In this document: positions 7,161 to 15,688 of the stretch, in pieces
Numbering within the stretch: the first letter of the stretch is position 1
Layout: each line of letters begins with the position of its first letter
Origin: JBAXRT01 sp037131065
GTDB taxonomy: Bacteria; Bacteroidota; Bacteroidia; Bacteroidales; FEN-979
Assembly (NCBI GenBank): GCA_037131065.1
Contig: JBAXRT010000035.1
Span: 1-23,254 of the forward strand
Length of the DNA stretch: 23,254 bases
Reading direction: 5' to 3'
Notes under the pieces: model-generated
Seen by the model: the letters and a program-made list of their open reading frames with translations, nothing else
Database searches by the model: none
Told to the model about the DNA's origin: nothing
Made by a program: the position numbers and the translations under genes

Positions 7161-9301
7161 AAAGAGCCATTCTTTTCCTGATTTTGCTGGTAATATCTCA
7201 GGTATCTGTATCACAGCAGTTCAAGCCGGTGGAAGATTACATGGCCATCAATGCCGTTGCAAGTGATCCGCTCTATACAACCTATGCTGCAACCATTTCG
7301 CGTTCACGGCTGTATGGCGACAAAGCGTACAAGATGGATTATTTTTCCGATTGCCGTCCTGTTTCCTATTCCAGTGATCATGCCGGTACCATGTTCTGTA
7401 TCTGGAAAGTGGATGAAGTGGTGATCAACAAGACCGGTGAATATTTCAGGAAGCCGGTTGTAAAGTATTCATTTCCTGACATGGCCATCCTGGAATATGA
7501 GCCTTTCAGGGGGATCAAGGTGAAGGAGACCTTTTTTGTCTACAGTTCGACCATTGCAATTGTTGACATGGAGGTAAGGAATGTAGATGAGATACCCCAT
7601 GAAGTTGCCGTTTACCCGATCCTTGAGTTCGGGAATGATTCACTTGAAATCGTATCCTTTGATAAGGAGCTGGACGGTTACATAGCTAAACATTTCGAAA
7701 GTTCTTACAGGCTGATCAGCAGTCTGAGAAGTGAATATGGTTATCCTTCAAAGCTCAGGGATCTTTTTACGGCAAGTCAGAAGGTTTATTCCTATGGAGG
7801 TTATTCAGGCGATATGGGTGATTTTTACAATGTTGTAAAAACCGATTTTTATTCCGAGAAAAGAGTTGATTCCTTGAATCTAAAACAACCTGGTCTTGTT
7901 GATTTTATCTCTCTTCATATAAAGAAAAGATTGAGGCCAGGTGAAAGAATAAATTTCAGATATCTCAGGGGTGTCCAGGCTCAGGATGAATTGCCTTCGG
8001 GATTGATGGCACAAATTGATTCATTAAAAGGGGTTATGTTAAAGACCTACTTTGAAGATAACCTGATCCTCTACTCGAGGATACCAAAAATCGGTTTCCA
8101 GAAGAAGAGCGACAAAATAGCCTATATCGGAGCATTCAATCTTGCCAGGGGGTGCATGTATCCTGCCACCGGAAAGACGAAATATAACTTCTATGCTTTT
8201 TCGAGAAATCCTCTATGGGGCTGGGGCCATGGACACCAGGTTCTGCATGAGTCGCTGAGCATGCTTGCCTACGTTTACCTTGACCCGAAATCGGCTGAAG
8301 GATCCCAGAGGGTATACATGGAACAGCAGCGCGAAGACGGCCTCATTGCTTACCGGCACGGACCAAGGGGTTTACAGGATTATCCACACAAAAATATCTC
8401 AACCACTTCGGCACCGTTCTTCAGCTGGATCAACTGGGAAATATACAAGGTGAGCAAGGACAAGGATTTTCTGAAAGATGCTTATGCTTCCGGGACCCGT
8501 TATGTTGACTGGCTCATTAAAAACCGGGATACCGATCAGGATGGTACGTTCGAATGGGGGCCATACGGAATCATAGAAAACGTCAGAGACTGGTACAACG
8601 CAGTATTTCAGGTCTCGGCAGAGCGATATCTCGATGTCGACAAGGAAGATATCTCTGACGAGCTGGAATGCCTTGACCTTACGCTTATGGTAATCAAGGA
8701 AGAGCGTTCACTTTCAGAGATTGCAAGGGTGCTCGGGAAGGAAAAAGAATCGAAACAGTGGCTGGAACTGGCAGAAAGGACCTCAAAACTGGTGAATGAG
8801 CGTATGTGGGACGATTCTTCAGGATTTTATTATTCCATCAACAAGAAGGATCACTCCTTTAAATTTTTGACACGGGACCTCAGGAGGCAGGAGATCATCG
8901 GTTTCCTTGCACTGTGGGCAGAGGCAGCGCCCAGGAACCGGGCAGAGATCCTGCTCAAAACCTTGACAGATACTACAAAATTCTGGAGAAAGTACGGGGT
9001 CCCTACCCTGTCGGCAAAAGATCCATGGTATAGCCCGTATGTTGATTATTGCTGTAAGTGGAATGGTCCCGTATGGCTTCTCTGGGATTATATGGTCTAT
9101 GATGGTCTGAGGAATTATGGTTACGATGATGTTGCACACCGGCTTGCCCGTAAAATGGTTGATTGTGTGAATGTTCAGCTCGCAAAGAATCATAATTACT
9201 GGGAGTCTTATAGCCCAGATAATGAGGTTCTTAACTGTCCTTCGAATTACATCTGGGACGCCATCATTGCCAAATTGCTCATTGAGGAGAATAAGAAATA
9301 G
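7157..9301 (+). CDS. Exported GH63-type (YgjK-like) glucosidase, second tandem copy
   Basis: A 714-residue paralogue of the preceding gene with its own signal peptide (MKRAILFLILLVISQVSVS, cut before Q20). It shares the same plan and landmarks: LYTTYAA and ISRS near the mature N-terminus, FRGIKVKETFFVYSST, WGWGHGHQVLHESLSMLAY, WNGPVWLLWDY. The catalytic pair is kept: D478 in ENVRDWYNAVF as the likely acid and E683 in YWESYSPD as the likely base. The region between them differs from the first copy (a longer insertion around DVDKEDISDELECLD), and it has several extra cysteines (YCCKW, VLNCPSNY), so substrate preference may have diverged. It overlaps the first copy by four bases and is probably translationally coupled. 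The enzyme is probably periplasmic or on the cell surface. Alpha-glucosidase is inferred from the family; the exact linkage is unknown. Confidence 0.85.
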   Translation: MKRAILFLILLVISQVSVSQQFKPVEDYMAINAVASDPLYTTYAATISRSRLYGDKAYKMDYFSDCRPVSYSSDHAGTMFCIWKVDEVVINKTGEYFRKPVVKYSFPDMAILEYEPFRGIKVKETFFVYSSTIAIVDMEVRNVDEIPHEVAVYPILEFGNDSLEIVSFDKELDGYIAKHFESSYRLISSLRSEYGYPSKLRDLFTASQKVYSYGGYSGDMGDFYNVVKTDFYSEKRVDSLNLKQPGLVDFISLHIKKRLRPGERINFRYLRGVQAQDELPSGLMAQIDSLKGVMLKTYFEDNLILYSRIPKIGFQKKSDKIAYIGAFNLARGCMYPATGKTKYNFYAFSRNPLWGWGHGHQVLHESLSMLAYVYLDPKSAEGSQRVYMEQQREDGLIAYRHGPRGLQDYPHKNISTTSAPFFSWINWEIYKVSKDKDFLKDAYASGTRYVDWLIKNRDTDQDGTFEWGPYGIIENVRDWYNAVFQVSAERYLDVDKEDISDELECLDLTLMVIKEERSLSEIARVLGKEKESKQWLELAERTSKLVNERMWDDSSGFYYSINKKDHSFKFLTRDLRRQEIIGFLALWAEAAPRNRAEILLKTLTDTTKFWRKYGVPTLSAKDPWYSPYVDYCCKWNGPVWLLWDYMVYDGLRNYGYDDVAHRLARKMVDCVNVQLAKNHNYWESYSPDNEVLNCPSNYIWDAIIAKLLIEENKK

Positions 9302-9309
9302 TAATTTTG
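9302..9309 (+). promoter_or_regulatory. Candidate internal promoter (-7) before the DUF2961 gene
   Basis: TAATTTTG matches TAnnTTTG, immediately after the stop codon of the second GH63-like gene and 22 bases before the next ATG. The nearest TTG (9282-9284) is 17 bases upstream, slightly short for a -33 element. It could give the last two genes of the operon extra transcription; it may also be chance in an AT-rich gap. Confidence 0.35.
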
Positions 9310-9331
9310 CCTGGTAAATTATTTCATTACG

Positions 9332-11338
9332 ATGAAGAAACTGCAAAAGGGAGCCACAATCATTTTGGCATGCCTCCTTATATACATCCTGAATTCCTGC
9401 AACCCGGTAAACAGGGTTGATATCGAACGTTTGTTATCCCCGGCAGCACTACCCTATTTAAAGCAAAGTAAGCTGATACAGGTTTCGAGTTATGATACCA
9501 CAGGCGGGAATAATGACCGGATTACGATCTCTCCGGGAAAGAAAGCGACCATCCTGAATGTTGACGGTCCGGGATTGATCACAAGGATATGGTTCACCGT
9601 TGATTCCCGTGATCCCTATTACTTGAGAAGGATTGTTTTGAGGATTTACTGGGACAAAGAACTCAAGCCCTCCGTGGAGGTTCCTTTGGGCGACTTTTTC
9701 GGGAACGGGTTCTCCTATACTCCATATATTTCATCTTATCTGGGCATGACGAGTGGCGGCTTTGTATGTTATTTTCCAATGCCATTTGAAGGACATGCCA
9801 GAATGGAGATTGCCAATGAAACCATGCAGGAGATTTTCGCCTTTTATTATCAGATTGATTACCAGAAGGTTGAGGGGGCGATGGACCGTGACATAGGCTA
9901 TTTCCATGCTTTATGGAAACGCGACATACGAACGAATTATGATTCCAGCTATGTACTGTTCAATACAACAGGCCAAGGGCATGTGGTAGGGATAAACATG
10001 AATATGCAGTCGTATGATGGAACCTACGGATACCTTGAGGGTGATGAAAAAGTTTTCGTCGACAATGAAAAAAAGCCATCTATTCATGGGACCGGGACTG
10101 AGGATTACTTCTCAGGTGGGTGGTATTTCAGGAATGGGACCTTTTCTGGGCCTTACAGTGGGCTGTTACTCAAGAATGATACATTGGGAAGGATCTCGGC
10201 CTACCGTCTGCATATTCTGGATCCGATCCCATTTAAAAAATCGATCAAATTTACGATTGAGCATGGTCATGGAAATGAGGAAATTGCCGATTACAGCAGT
10301 ACTGCTTACTGGTACCAGATAGAACCTCACAAGCCATTTCCTCCGTTCCCCTCTTCCGGACAAAGGATTCCGCTGCGGGTTGTTAAGCATCCGAAAACGA
10401 TCAAGGTTGATCGTCTGAAATTCAATTTTGAGGGTTTGAAATCCTACCGCATGGATATGACCGATTATGGTCCGGAGTGGGTCGGAAACAAACAGGTGGT
10501 TGTAGAGGCAAAAATGGGTTCCTTCTTCAAGGTAACGATACCATTTCTCACGGAGGTCTCATATGATCTGGATCTCTATTACACAAAAGGTCCCGATTAC
10601 GGTAATGCTGAAGTTTTTCTCGGGAGAGAGAAAATCGGAGAGATTTCAGGCTATTCTCCGTTTTTATTGCCGAGTGGAAAAGTTTCATTTAAAAACATTA
10701 AAAACACCTACAGATCGCTGGATCTGACTATTGTCATATCCGGGAAGGACACAAATTCCAGAGGGTATAAAGTGGGGATTGACGGGGTATTTCTGGAGCC
10801 CAAGCGCGATTACATTCCTGAATGGCTGATAACCGGACCTTTCCCTAATCCAAGAAAGACTGAGAGTAACCGACTGGGACTGGATTCGATTTACCCGCCT
10901 GAAAACGGCATTGACCCAGAAACCTATTACGGTGGTGCCGACGGGAAACCTATTCGCTGGCATTACGTACAAACCCCAGAGAATGGGTATATTTCTCTTG
11001 TTGATAAGATATCGCCTAACGAACTTGTCGTTACATATGCCGTTACTTATCTTTATTCAGCAATGGCAACAAAGGTCAGCCTGTTTATCGGATCTGACGA
11101 CGGGTGTAAGGTTTTCTTCAATAACAAAGAGATATACAGGTACCTGGGAGTGAGGGTTGCTGAACCAGATCAGGCAGAGATGATACTTGATGTACACCCA
11201 GGATGGAACAAATTGCTTCTCAAGGTTGAGAACAACTTAGGAGGATATGGATTTTTCGCAAGGATCCTGGACCCTGAGAAAAAGATTATAACAAGTGCCA
11301 GGCAGGAGAACCCGGAGTATGGGAAATCAACTAAATAG
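9332..11338 (+). CDS. DUF2961 / GH172-family lipoprotein with C-terminal beta-sandwich domains
   Basis: A 668-residue protein with a lipoprotein signal: a hydrophobic stretch then LNSC, giving lipid-modified C23. Residues about 35-345 match DUF2961, now glycoside hydrolase family 172: paired jelly-roll type segments, and the hallmark GTGTEDYF at about 253-260, in which E257 corresponds to the nucleophile proposed for characterised members. A YRLHILDPIPF segment and TIEHGHG follow, also family-typical. Known GH172 activities are on alpha-D-fructofuranosides (difructose dianhydride I synthase/hydrolase) and alpha-D-arabinofuranosides (D-arabinan). Residues about 370-660 form additional beta-rich modules; the last contains GSDDGCKVFFNN and GWNKLLLKVEN, like galactose-binding/PA14-type accessory domains, probably for carbohydrate binding. 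It probably sits in the outer membrane. The 3' end overlaps the next gene by 20 bases. I could not place the second catalytic acid with confidence. Confidence 0.85.
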   Translation: MKKLQKGATIILACLLIYILNSCNPVNRVDIERLLSPAALPYLKQSKLIQVSSYDTTGGNNDRITISPGKKATILNVDGPGLITRIWFTVDSRDPYYLRRIVLRIYWDKELKPSVEVPLGDFFGNGFSYTPYISSYLGMTSGGFVCYFPMPFEGHARMEIANETMQEIFAFYYQIDYQKVEGAMDRDIGYFHALWKRDIRTNYDSSYVLFNTTGQGHVVGINMNMQSYDGTYGYLEGDEKVFVDNEKKPSIHGTGTEDYFSGGWYFRNGTFSGPYSGLLLKNDTLGRISAYRLHILDPIPFKKSIKFTIEHGHGNEEIADYSSTAYWYQIEPHKPFPPFPSSGQRIPLRVVKHPKTIKVDRLKFNFEGLKSYRMDMTDYGPEWVGNKQVVVEAKMGSFFKVTIPFLTEVSYDLDLYYTKGPDYGNAEVFLGREKIGEISGYSPFLLPSGKVSFKNIKNTYRSLDLTIVISGKDTNSRGYKVGIDGVFLEPKRDYIPEWLITGPFPNPRKTESNRLGLDSIYPPENGIDPETYYGGADGKPIRWHYVQTPENGYISLVDKISPNELVVTYAVTYLYSAMATKVSLFIGSDDGCKVFFNNKEIYRYLGVRVAEPDQAEMILDVHPGWNKLLLKVENNLGGYGFFARILDPEKKIITSARQENPEYGKSTK

Positions 11339-12323
11339 GTTATCGATTACAGGTCGTTTTTATCTTTTAATTCCATTCATATTCTTAGGAATATTCTCAG
11401 ATGGTTTTGCCCAGCACGGTGTAAAACAGGTAAGCCTCGTTCCGGCTGATTTTTGCATATCTTCAGCTGAGATGAAGCTTTATAAAATGATCAATGATTA
11501 CAGGAGACGTTTTGACCTTCCCTCCATCCCACTCTCACGCTCACTTTGCTTTGTGGCTTCTTCTCACGTAAAGGATCTTTACTTTAATAAACCTGACGAG
11601 GCTCCATGCAATTTTCATTCCTGGTCTGACAAAGGGCCATGGAAACCATTCTGTTACCCGAAGGATGAGAATAAGAAAAATTCCGTGTGGGATAAGCCAA
11701 AGGAATTTACCTCTTATAAAGGAAAGGGATATGAGATCGTCTATTGGGAAAACAGTTCTGCCATTATCGACAGCATCATGACGTTCTGGAAGTCGGTGGA
11801 CTATTTCAAGACCTTTCTCATGAATACAGGCAAATGGCAGGGGAAGACCTGGAATGCCATAGGTATCGGTATTTATGAAAACTATGCCTGTGCGTGGTTT
11901 GGAGAGGTTCCCGATACCGAGGCTGCACCTTCTGTTTACGGATTGAAAGCAGAAGTAAGACCTGCGGAGACAGACCGAAAAGAACCTGCCGGCGCCCCGG
12001 TTGCCGGCGGGGTGGCAAAGCAACCGGCACCAAAGACCAAGGGGAAAAGTGATTCACTTTCGAAAAGTGTCCTGGTGAAGCCAGAGAGGATCGACGGTCT
12101 GAATACAAAAGTCTACGTTATCGTGAAGAGCCAGATCCCGTTATCCGAGGCTCGACACTTGCTGGACGGGATTAAGGCAAAAGGATTTCCTGACGCAAAG
12201 ATCATTCAATTTGGAAACAAGATCCGTATCTCTGTTTATGAATCGATAAGCAAGACAGAGGCAGAGGCTAAACTCTCGGAAGTCAAGAAGGTATATAAAG
12301 ATGCCTGGTTGCTGAAAAACTGA
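11319..12323 (+). CDS. Exported CAP-domain protein with C-terminal SPOR domain
   Basis: A 334-residue protein from the ATG at 11319, with AGGAG at 11304-11308 ten bases upstream; an upstream GTG at 11295 would add eight basic residues and is less likely. A signal peptide ends at GFA-Q32. Residues about 46-195 are a CAP/SCP (PR-1-like) domain of the bacterial type with NDYRRRFDLPSIPLS, CNFHSWSDKGPW and KGYEIVYW. A Pro/Ala/Lys-rich linker (about 196-262) follows. Residues about 264-334 have the SPOR pattern (YVIVKSQ, IRISVYES, ending DAWLLK). SPOR domains bind peptidoglycan glycan strands lacking stem peptides, so the protein is probably periplasmic and wall-associated. The CAP domain's activity is unknown; it could bind or cleave a ligand. 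It overlaps the GH172 gene by 20 bases and ends the operon, converging on the next gene with 11 bases between the stops. Confidence 0.82.
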   Translation: MGNQLNRLSITGRFYLLIPFIFLGIFSDGFAQHGVKQVSLVPADFCISSAEMKLYKMINDYRRRFDLPSIPLSRSLCFVASSHVKDLYFNKPDEAPCNFHSWSDKGPWKPFCYPKDENKKNSVWDKPKEFTSYKGKGYEIVYWENSSAIIDSIMTFWKSVDYFKTFLMNTGKWQGKTWNAIGIGIYENYACAWFGEVPDTEAAPSVYGLKAEVRPAETDRKEPAGAPVAGGVAKQPAPKTKGKSDSLSKSVLVKPERIDGLNTKVYVIVKSQIPLSEARHLLDGIKAKGFPDAKIIQFGNKIRISVYESISKTEAEAKLSEVKKVYKDAWLLKN

Positions 12324-12336
12324 TCCGGAACAGTTT
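12317..12336 (-). terminator. Small hairpin with T-run between convergent operons
   Basis: On the minus strand AAACTG, an 8-base loop TTCCGGAT, then CAGTTT and two further T form a 6-bp stem ending in TTTTT. It begins within the stop codon of the TIM-barrel/FGE-like gene and extends over the stop codon of the CAP-SPOR gene. The stem is short, so termination is plausible but weak. On the plus strand there is no T-run. Confidence 0.35.
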
Positions 12337-15166
12337 AATCCTTCACATCAATCACACCCCTGAAACCGACCGTGGCATTCCTGTCAAGGCCCGGGCCGAT
12401 CAACAACAACATTTCAGGATGGTCGGCAGGTAATGGTCCCCCTGTAACATACCATATGCTCGAAGTCGGATGGTAATAGCTACCTCCCCTGATAATGTTG
12501 AAATAGTAGCATCCGTTAAAATAGACATCATCCGTCATTTGCCATATGTTCCCTATCATATCCTCAACCCCGAATGGGCTGGCTCCTTTCGGATGGGCAG
12601 CGACGGCCGTAGGATGATTGAGGTTGTGGTTGCACAAGGTTGAATCCATTTTATTACCCCAGGGATATTTCCTCATTTCGGCACCCTGGGCTGCATATTG
12701 CCACTCCATCTCCGTTGGTAACCTTTTGTTAGCCCATTTCAGGTATACCATGACATCGTCCAGGTTTACATAGACAACCGGGTAATCTTCCTGGCCTACA
12801 GGAGGATAGCCGTTGACCCAATGACGGAGGTAATTGGTTGTATCCTTGGGTATGTAAAAAGTTCGTTTCAGAAATATCTTCCACTGGCGGTTAGTGACCG
12901 GGTACTTATCGATCAGGAATTTCTTCATTCTGACGGTGATGGTATCGCTGTGATCAGGAAAGGGAATGAAGGGTTCGAGGGTATTAGGATCACGCTTGGT
13001 ATAGAACCGGAAATCCCCTGAAGGGATGAGCACCATGTCATCAGGAAGAGATGCCGTAAGCATGGTTATCTGAGGTTTTGATATCAGCCGAGGGATGTTT
13101 CTTTTAAGTTGAAAGACGCGTTCATCGAGCAGTTCACTTTGGCGGAAGAGCTGGACAACGATCTTTTCCGTTGTCTCCCCGAAATATTCCCAATAGGGAA
13201 TCGTATTACCAGAAGCTGAAAATGATTTCGGCGTCAGTCCGTAGCGGGGATTTTCTCCAAAAATCAAAATACGGTCGCCGGCAGCCGCTTTGAATTCAAG
13301 GGAATCATGCGAGATCTTTATATCGAGCAGCCGAGGAAAGAGGGCGATACAGCCCACATTTCCCTCCCTCCGGCTATTGAGCCAGGCTCTGTCGAATGGC
13401 TGGATCCTGGTCGGAATCAGGATCTTACTTTCTCTGACCTGCGTATCGATCTCCAGGTGGTTCCACAGATCGACAGGGTGGAGAATTATCTTATTTGCTG
13501 AACCGGGAAGCTTTTGTGTGAGTGTTTCCAGTTCGAAAAGCGGACCATCACACCCTCCCGGATTGACGCTGTAAATGGTGTATAGGATTTTATCCGGAGA
13601 TTGCCACTGGTTGACAAAAATGGAATCGATAAGCGTTGGGATCAGGGGTTTCCAGTTGTTGTTGTGAAATACGGAATCATTTTCCCTGAGAATCCTCGAA
13701 GTTCTTCCCATATAGGCCAATTCATCCCTGATCCATGCGGGCCTTCCCGGGCGCATGGTATTGATCTCGACACCATACCCGTTAAAAAACGAGATGGCTA
13801 ATTCCCGGTGCAGGCGGTCATCGGCAAGTTGCAGGACCCTGAAAATGGCGAAATCAGGTTTGATCAGCTTGTTCAGGTTTAGGGGCGGGGGCATGACCAG
13901 GGCATCATGCACCCTGCCTGACACGATACCAGGCATGTCTTTCGGAATGGCCATTCCTTCGCTGTACATGATGATGCCGGGTTTTACCTTGTCGGCTGTT
14001 TGCTGAAGTTCTATGCTTGAAGCCCCCCTGGTATCCAGGACGACCCCATCAGCATTGGTAGCACGAAGCAGATCCTCCATCCCATTCATCTGGTCTTCCT
14101 TCCTGGTGCCTTCATCCCAAGGGTTGTAGGAGATAAAGTAGCGTTTACCTTTGCTATGGGTGAAATCAACCTGTTTCCTTAATTCGGCCAGACCACCGGG
14201 AAGATCACGATACATGTCCCACTGGTTACGCTGGTCAAGTCCGAGTCTTGGCCATGTTGGCCAGAGAGTATAAATATCATAACCGCCGGTAAGATCATCG
14301 AATTCCTGCAGGTTATCATAGAAGTTATATTTCCTGTCGGCAAAATCGTAGTATTTCGTATCCCAGGCAAACTGGAGGAGCATAATATATTTACTTCTCA
14401 TCCAGCTCAGGTCCTTTCGTTTGAACATTGATCCATCAAAAGAGGGCAGGTCGTATAGCCAGCGATCCTGGAAAAAGAGTTTCATCCCCTCCTGCCATTC
14501 TCCATGGTGGACATCAAACCATAGGTTATATTCGGCCCAACCTCCCGGTTTCAGGGTCACGGCCCAGCGGTCGATCTCGGACTTATCTTTATCACGCTGA
14601 CTCCTGCGGGCAAGACCTGTCAGGGAAAGATCGGCGGAGATCCTGAAATCGGCAAAACCAAGGTGCCAGGCATTATCAGGCAGGACGACGCCAACCGGGC
14701 CATAGCCTGGCCTGTATAGCCTGGAGCGGCATAAGTACTGTGGCCAGTCCATTGTGCCTTCTGCAGTAATATAGACTTTATCCGGACCCTCTCCCAGTGG
14801 AACCAGGTTCTCAATACGATGGCTACCTTTTCCATTGTTTATAAACCTTAATACATATTTCAGTTCGGGTTTGAATTTCTTATCAAGGGTCAGTTCACCC
14901 TGGATACTGTCGGCAATGGTAAAGGTGATCTTATCTTTGCTGAAGGTTGTTTTCGCACAATATGAGTTGTAGAAATTATTGTCAATCAGTACGGAGAACA
15001 GCGGTATCCCATAAGGGGCGCTGACTTCTTTCTGATCAGAGAATATGATCCCTGTCAGGGTGAAGGATTTCGGCTGATCAAACCTGAGGGATTGCAAAGG
15101 TGATTGCGCTGCAAGGTGGAATACTCCGGTGAAGACCAGTAATGTGATCATGGTGTATCTTTTCAT
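12335..15166 (-). CDS. Exported TIM-barrel glycosidase-like protein fused to a degenerate FGE-sulfatase-type domain
   Basis: A 943-residue protein from the ATG at 15166, chosen because MKRYTMITLLVFTGVFHLAAQ is a clean signal peptide. An in-frame ATG at 15199 overlaps the Ogt stop (ATGA) and would add 11 residues. Residues about 20-230 are beta-rich. About 235-510 looks like a glycosidase (beta/alpha)8 barrel: KRYFISYNPWDEGTR, DGVVLDTRGAS (D378) and IIMYSEGMAIP (E403) lie at strand ends, and D378/E403 are candidate catalytic acids. Residues about 711-942 are an FGE-sulfatase/SUMF1-type domain: MVLIPSGDF, IDKYPVTNRQWKIFL, KRLPTEMEWQYAAQG, IIRGGSYY, VGFRGV. The catalytic Cys pair of true FGE (C-x4-C after RGGSY) is absent; those positions read I and G. 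The domain is therefore probably structural or ligand-binding, not sulfatase-activating. It is the last gene of the symporter operon. Glycosidase activity is inferred from the fold; I cannot name the family. Confidence 0.72.
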   Translation of the reverse strand: MKRYTMITLLVFTGVFHLAAQSPLQSLRFDQPKSFTLTGIIFSDQKEVSAPYGIPLFSVLIDNNFYNSYCAKTTFSKDKITFTIADSIQGELTLDKKFKPELKYVLRFINNGKGSHRIENLVPLGEGPDKVYITAEGTMDWPQYLCRSRLYRPGYGPVGVVLPDNAWHLGFADFRISADLSLTGLARRSQRDKDKSEIDRWAVTLKPGGWAEYNLWFDVHHGEWQEGMKLFFQDRWLYDLPSFDGSMFKRKDLSWMRSKYIMLLQFAWDTKYYDFADRKYNFYDNLQEFDDLTGGYDIYTLWPTWPRLGLDQRNQWDMYRDLPGGLAELRKQVDFTHSKGKRYFISYNPWDEGTRKEDQMNGMEDLLRATNADGVVLDTRGASSIELQQTADKVKPGIIMYSEGMAIPKDMPGIVSGRVHDALVMPPPLNLNKLIKPDFAIFRVLQLADDRLHRELAISFFNGYGVEINTMRPGRPAWIRDELAYMGRTSRILRENDSVFHNNNWKPLIPTLIDSIFVNQWQSPDKILYTIYSVNPGGCDGPLFELETLTQKLPGSANKIILHPVDLWNHLEIDTQVRESKILIPTRIQPFDRAWLNSRREGNVGCIALFPRLLDIKISHDSLEFKAAAGDRILIFGENPRYGLTPKSFSASGNTIPYWEYFGETTEKIVVQLFRQSELLDERVFQLKRNIPRLISKPQITMLTASLPDDMVLIPSGDFRFYTKRDPNTLEPFIPFPDHSDTITVRMKKFLIDKYPVTNRQWKIFLKRTFYIPKDTTNYLRHWVNGYPPVGQEDYPVVYVNLDDVMVYLKWANKRLPTEMEWQYAAQGAEMRKYPWGNKMDSTLCNHNLNHPTAVAAHPKGASPFGVEDMIGNIWQMTDDVYFNGCYYFNIIRGGSYYHPTSSIWYVTGGPLPADHPEMLLLIGPGLDRNATVGFRGVIDVKD

Positions 15167-15195
15167 TCCGTAAATTTCTGTTGGATTAAGTTGAA

Positions 15196-15687
15196 TCATA
15201 CTTTATCATAGAAGAGATCCCTCTGGGCGAAGGCATGTTCGTGTTCGAGGAGCCATTTCTTACGCCAGAGTCCGCCGGCATACCCGACCAGTTTACCGTC
15301 GGATCCGACAATGCGGTGGCAGGGAACGACAATGGATACAGGATTTGTGCTGTTTGCCCCACCGACGGCGCGCAGTGCTTTTTTATCTCCTATACGACGT
15401 GCCAGTTGCTGATAGGTGATAGTATTTCCGTATGGAATCTTCAACAACTCCTCCCATACTCTCAACTGAAAAGAGGTCCCCTTCAGATCCAGCTTTATTG
15501 AAAATGTGTTTCGGGTACCTTTAAAATACTCCTTGAGCTGGCTGACAGCATCTTTAAGAACTGATGGTATGCGGGTCACCCTGACACGGAAATCAAGAAA
15601 GGTAAGGCTGTGAATTCCATTTTCTGACCCGGTGACCTCCAGGTATCCAACCGGAGTTTTCAGGAAAGCACGTTTTACGGGATCCAT
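15196..15687 (-). CDS. ogt: Methylated-DNA--protein-cysteine S-methyltransferase (Ogt/MGMT)
   Basis: A 163-residue cytoplasmic protein, near the usual length for stand-alone Ogt (about 155-180). The C-terminal half carries the active-site motif VVPCHRIVG, with C123 as the acceptor cysteine that removes alkyl groups from O6-alkylguanine in a single-turnover reaction. LRVWEELLKIPYGNTITYQQLA is the helix-turn-helix with the IPYG signature, and RAVGGANSTNP precedes the active site. The start ATG at 15687 is one base after the stop of the upstream small membrane protein. Its stop overlaps the in-frame ATG at 15199 of the next gene. It is thus embedded in a sugar-type operon, which is an unusual place for DNA repair; nothing in the sequence suggests Ada-type regulation. 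The call is secure from the motif set. Confidence 0.95.
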   Translation of the reverse strand: MDPVKRAFLKTPVGYLEVTGSENGIHSLTFLDFRVRVTRIPSVLKDAVSQLKEYFKGTRNTFSIKLDLKGTSFQLRVWEELLKIPYGNTITYQQLARRIGDKKALRAVGGANSTNPVSIVVPCHRIVGSDGKLVGYAGGLWRKKWLLEHEHAFAQRDLFYDKV

Positions 15688-15688
15688 A

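Noticed and set aside
11295..11318. GTG at 11295 as the start of the CAP-SPOR gene
   Set aside because: ATG 11319 has AGGAG upstream at a usable distance; the GTG version only adds eight basic residues before the signal peptide.
11986..12010. GC-rich inverted motif (GCCGGCG twice) as a regulatory hairpin
   Set aside because: It is inside the Pro/Ala-rich linker coding sequence of the CAP-SPOR gene and is explained by Ala/Gly/Pro codons.
12335..13036. Active formylglycine-generating enzyme
   Set aside because: The fold is right, but the catalytic cysteine pair is absent and no sulfatase gene is in the window.
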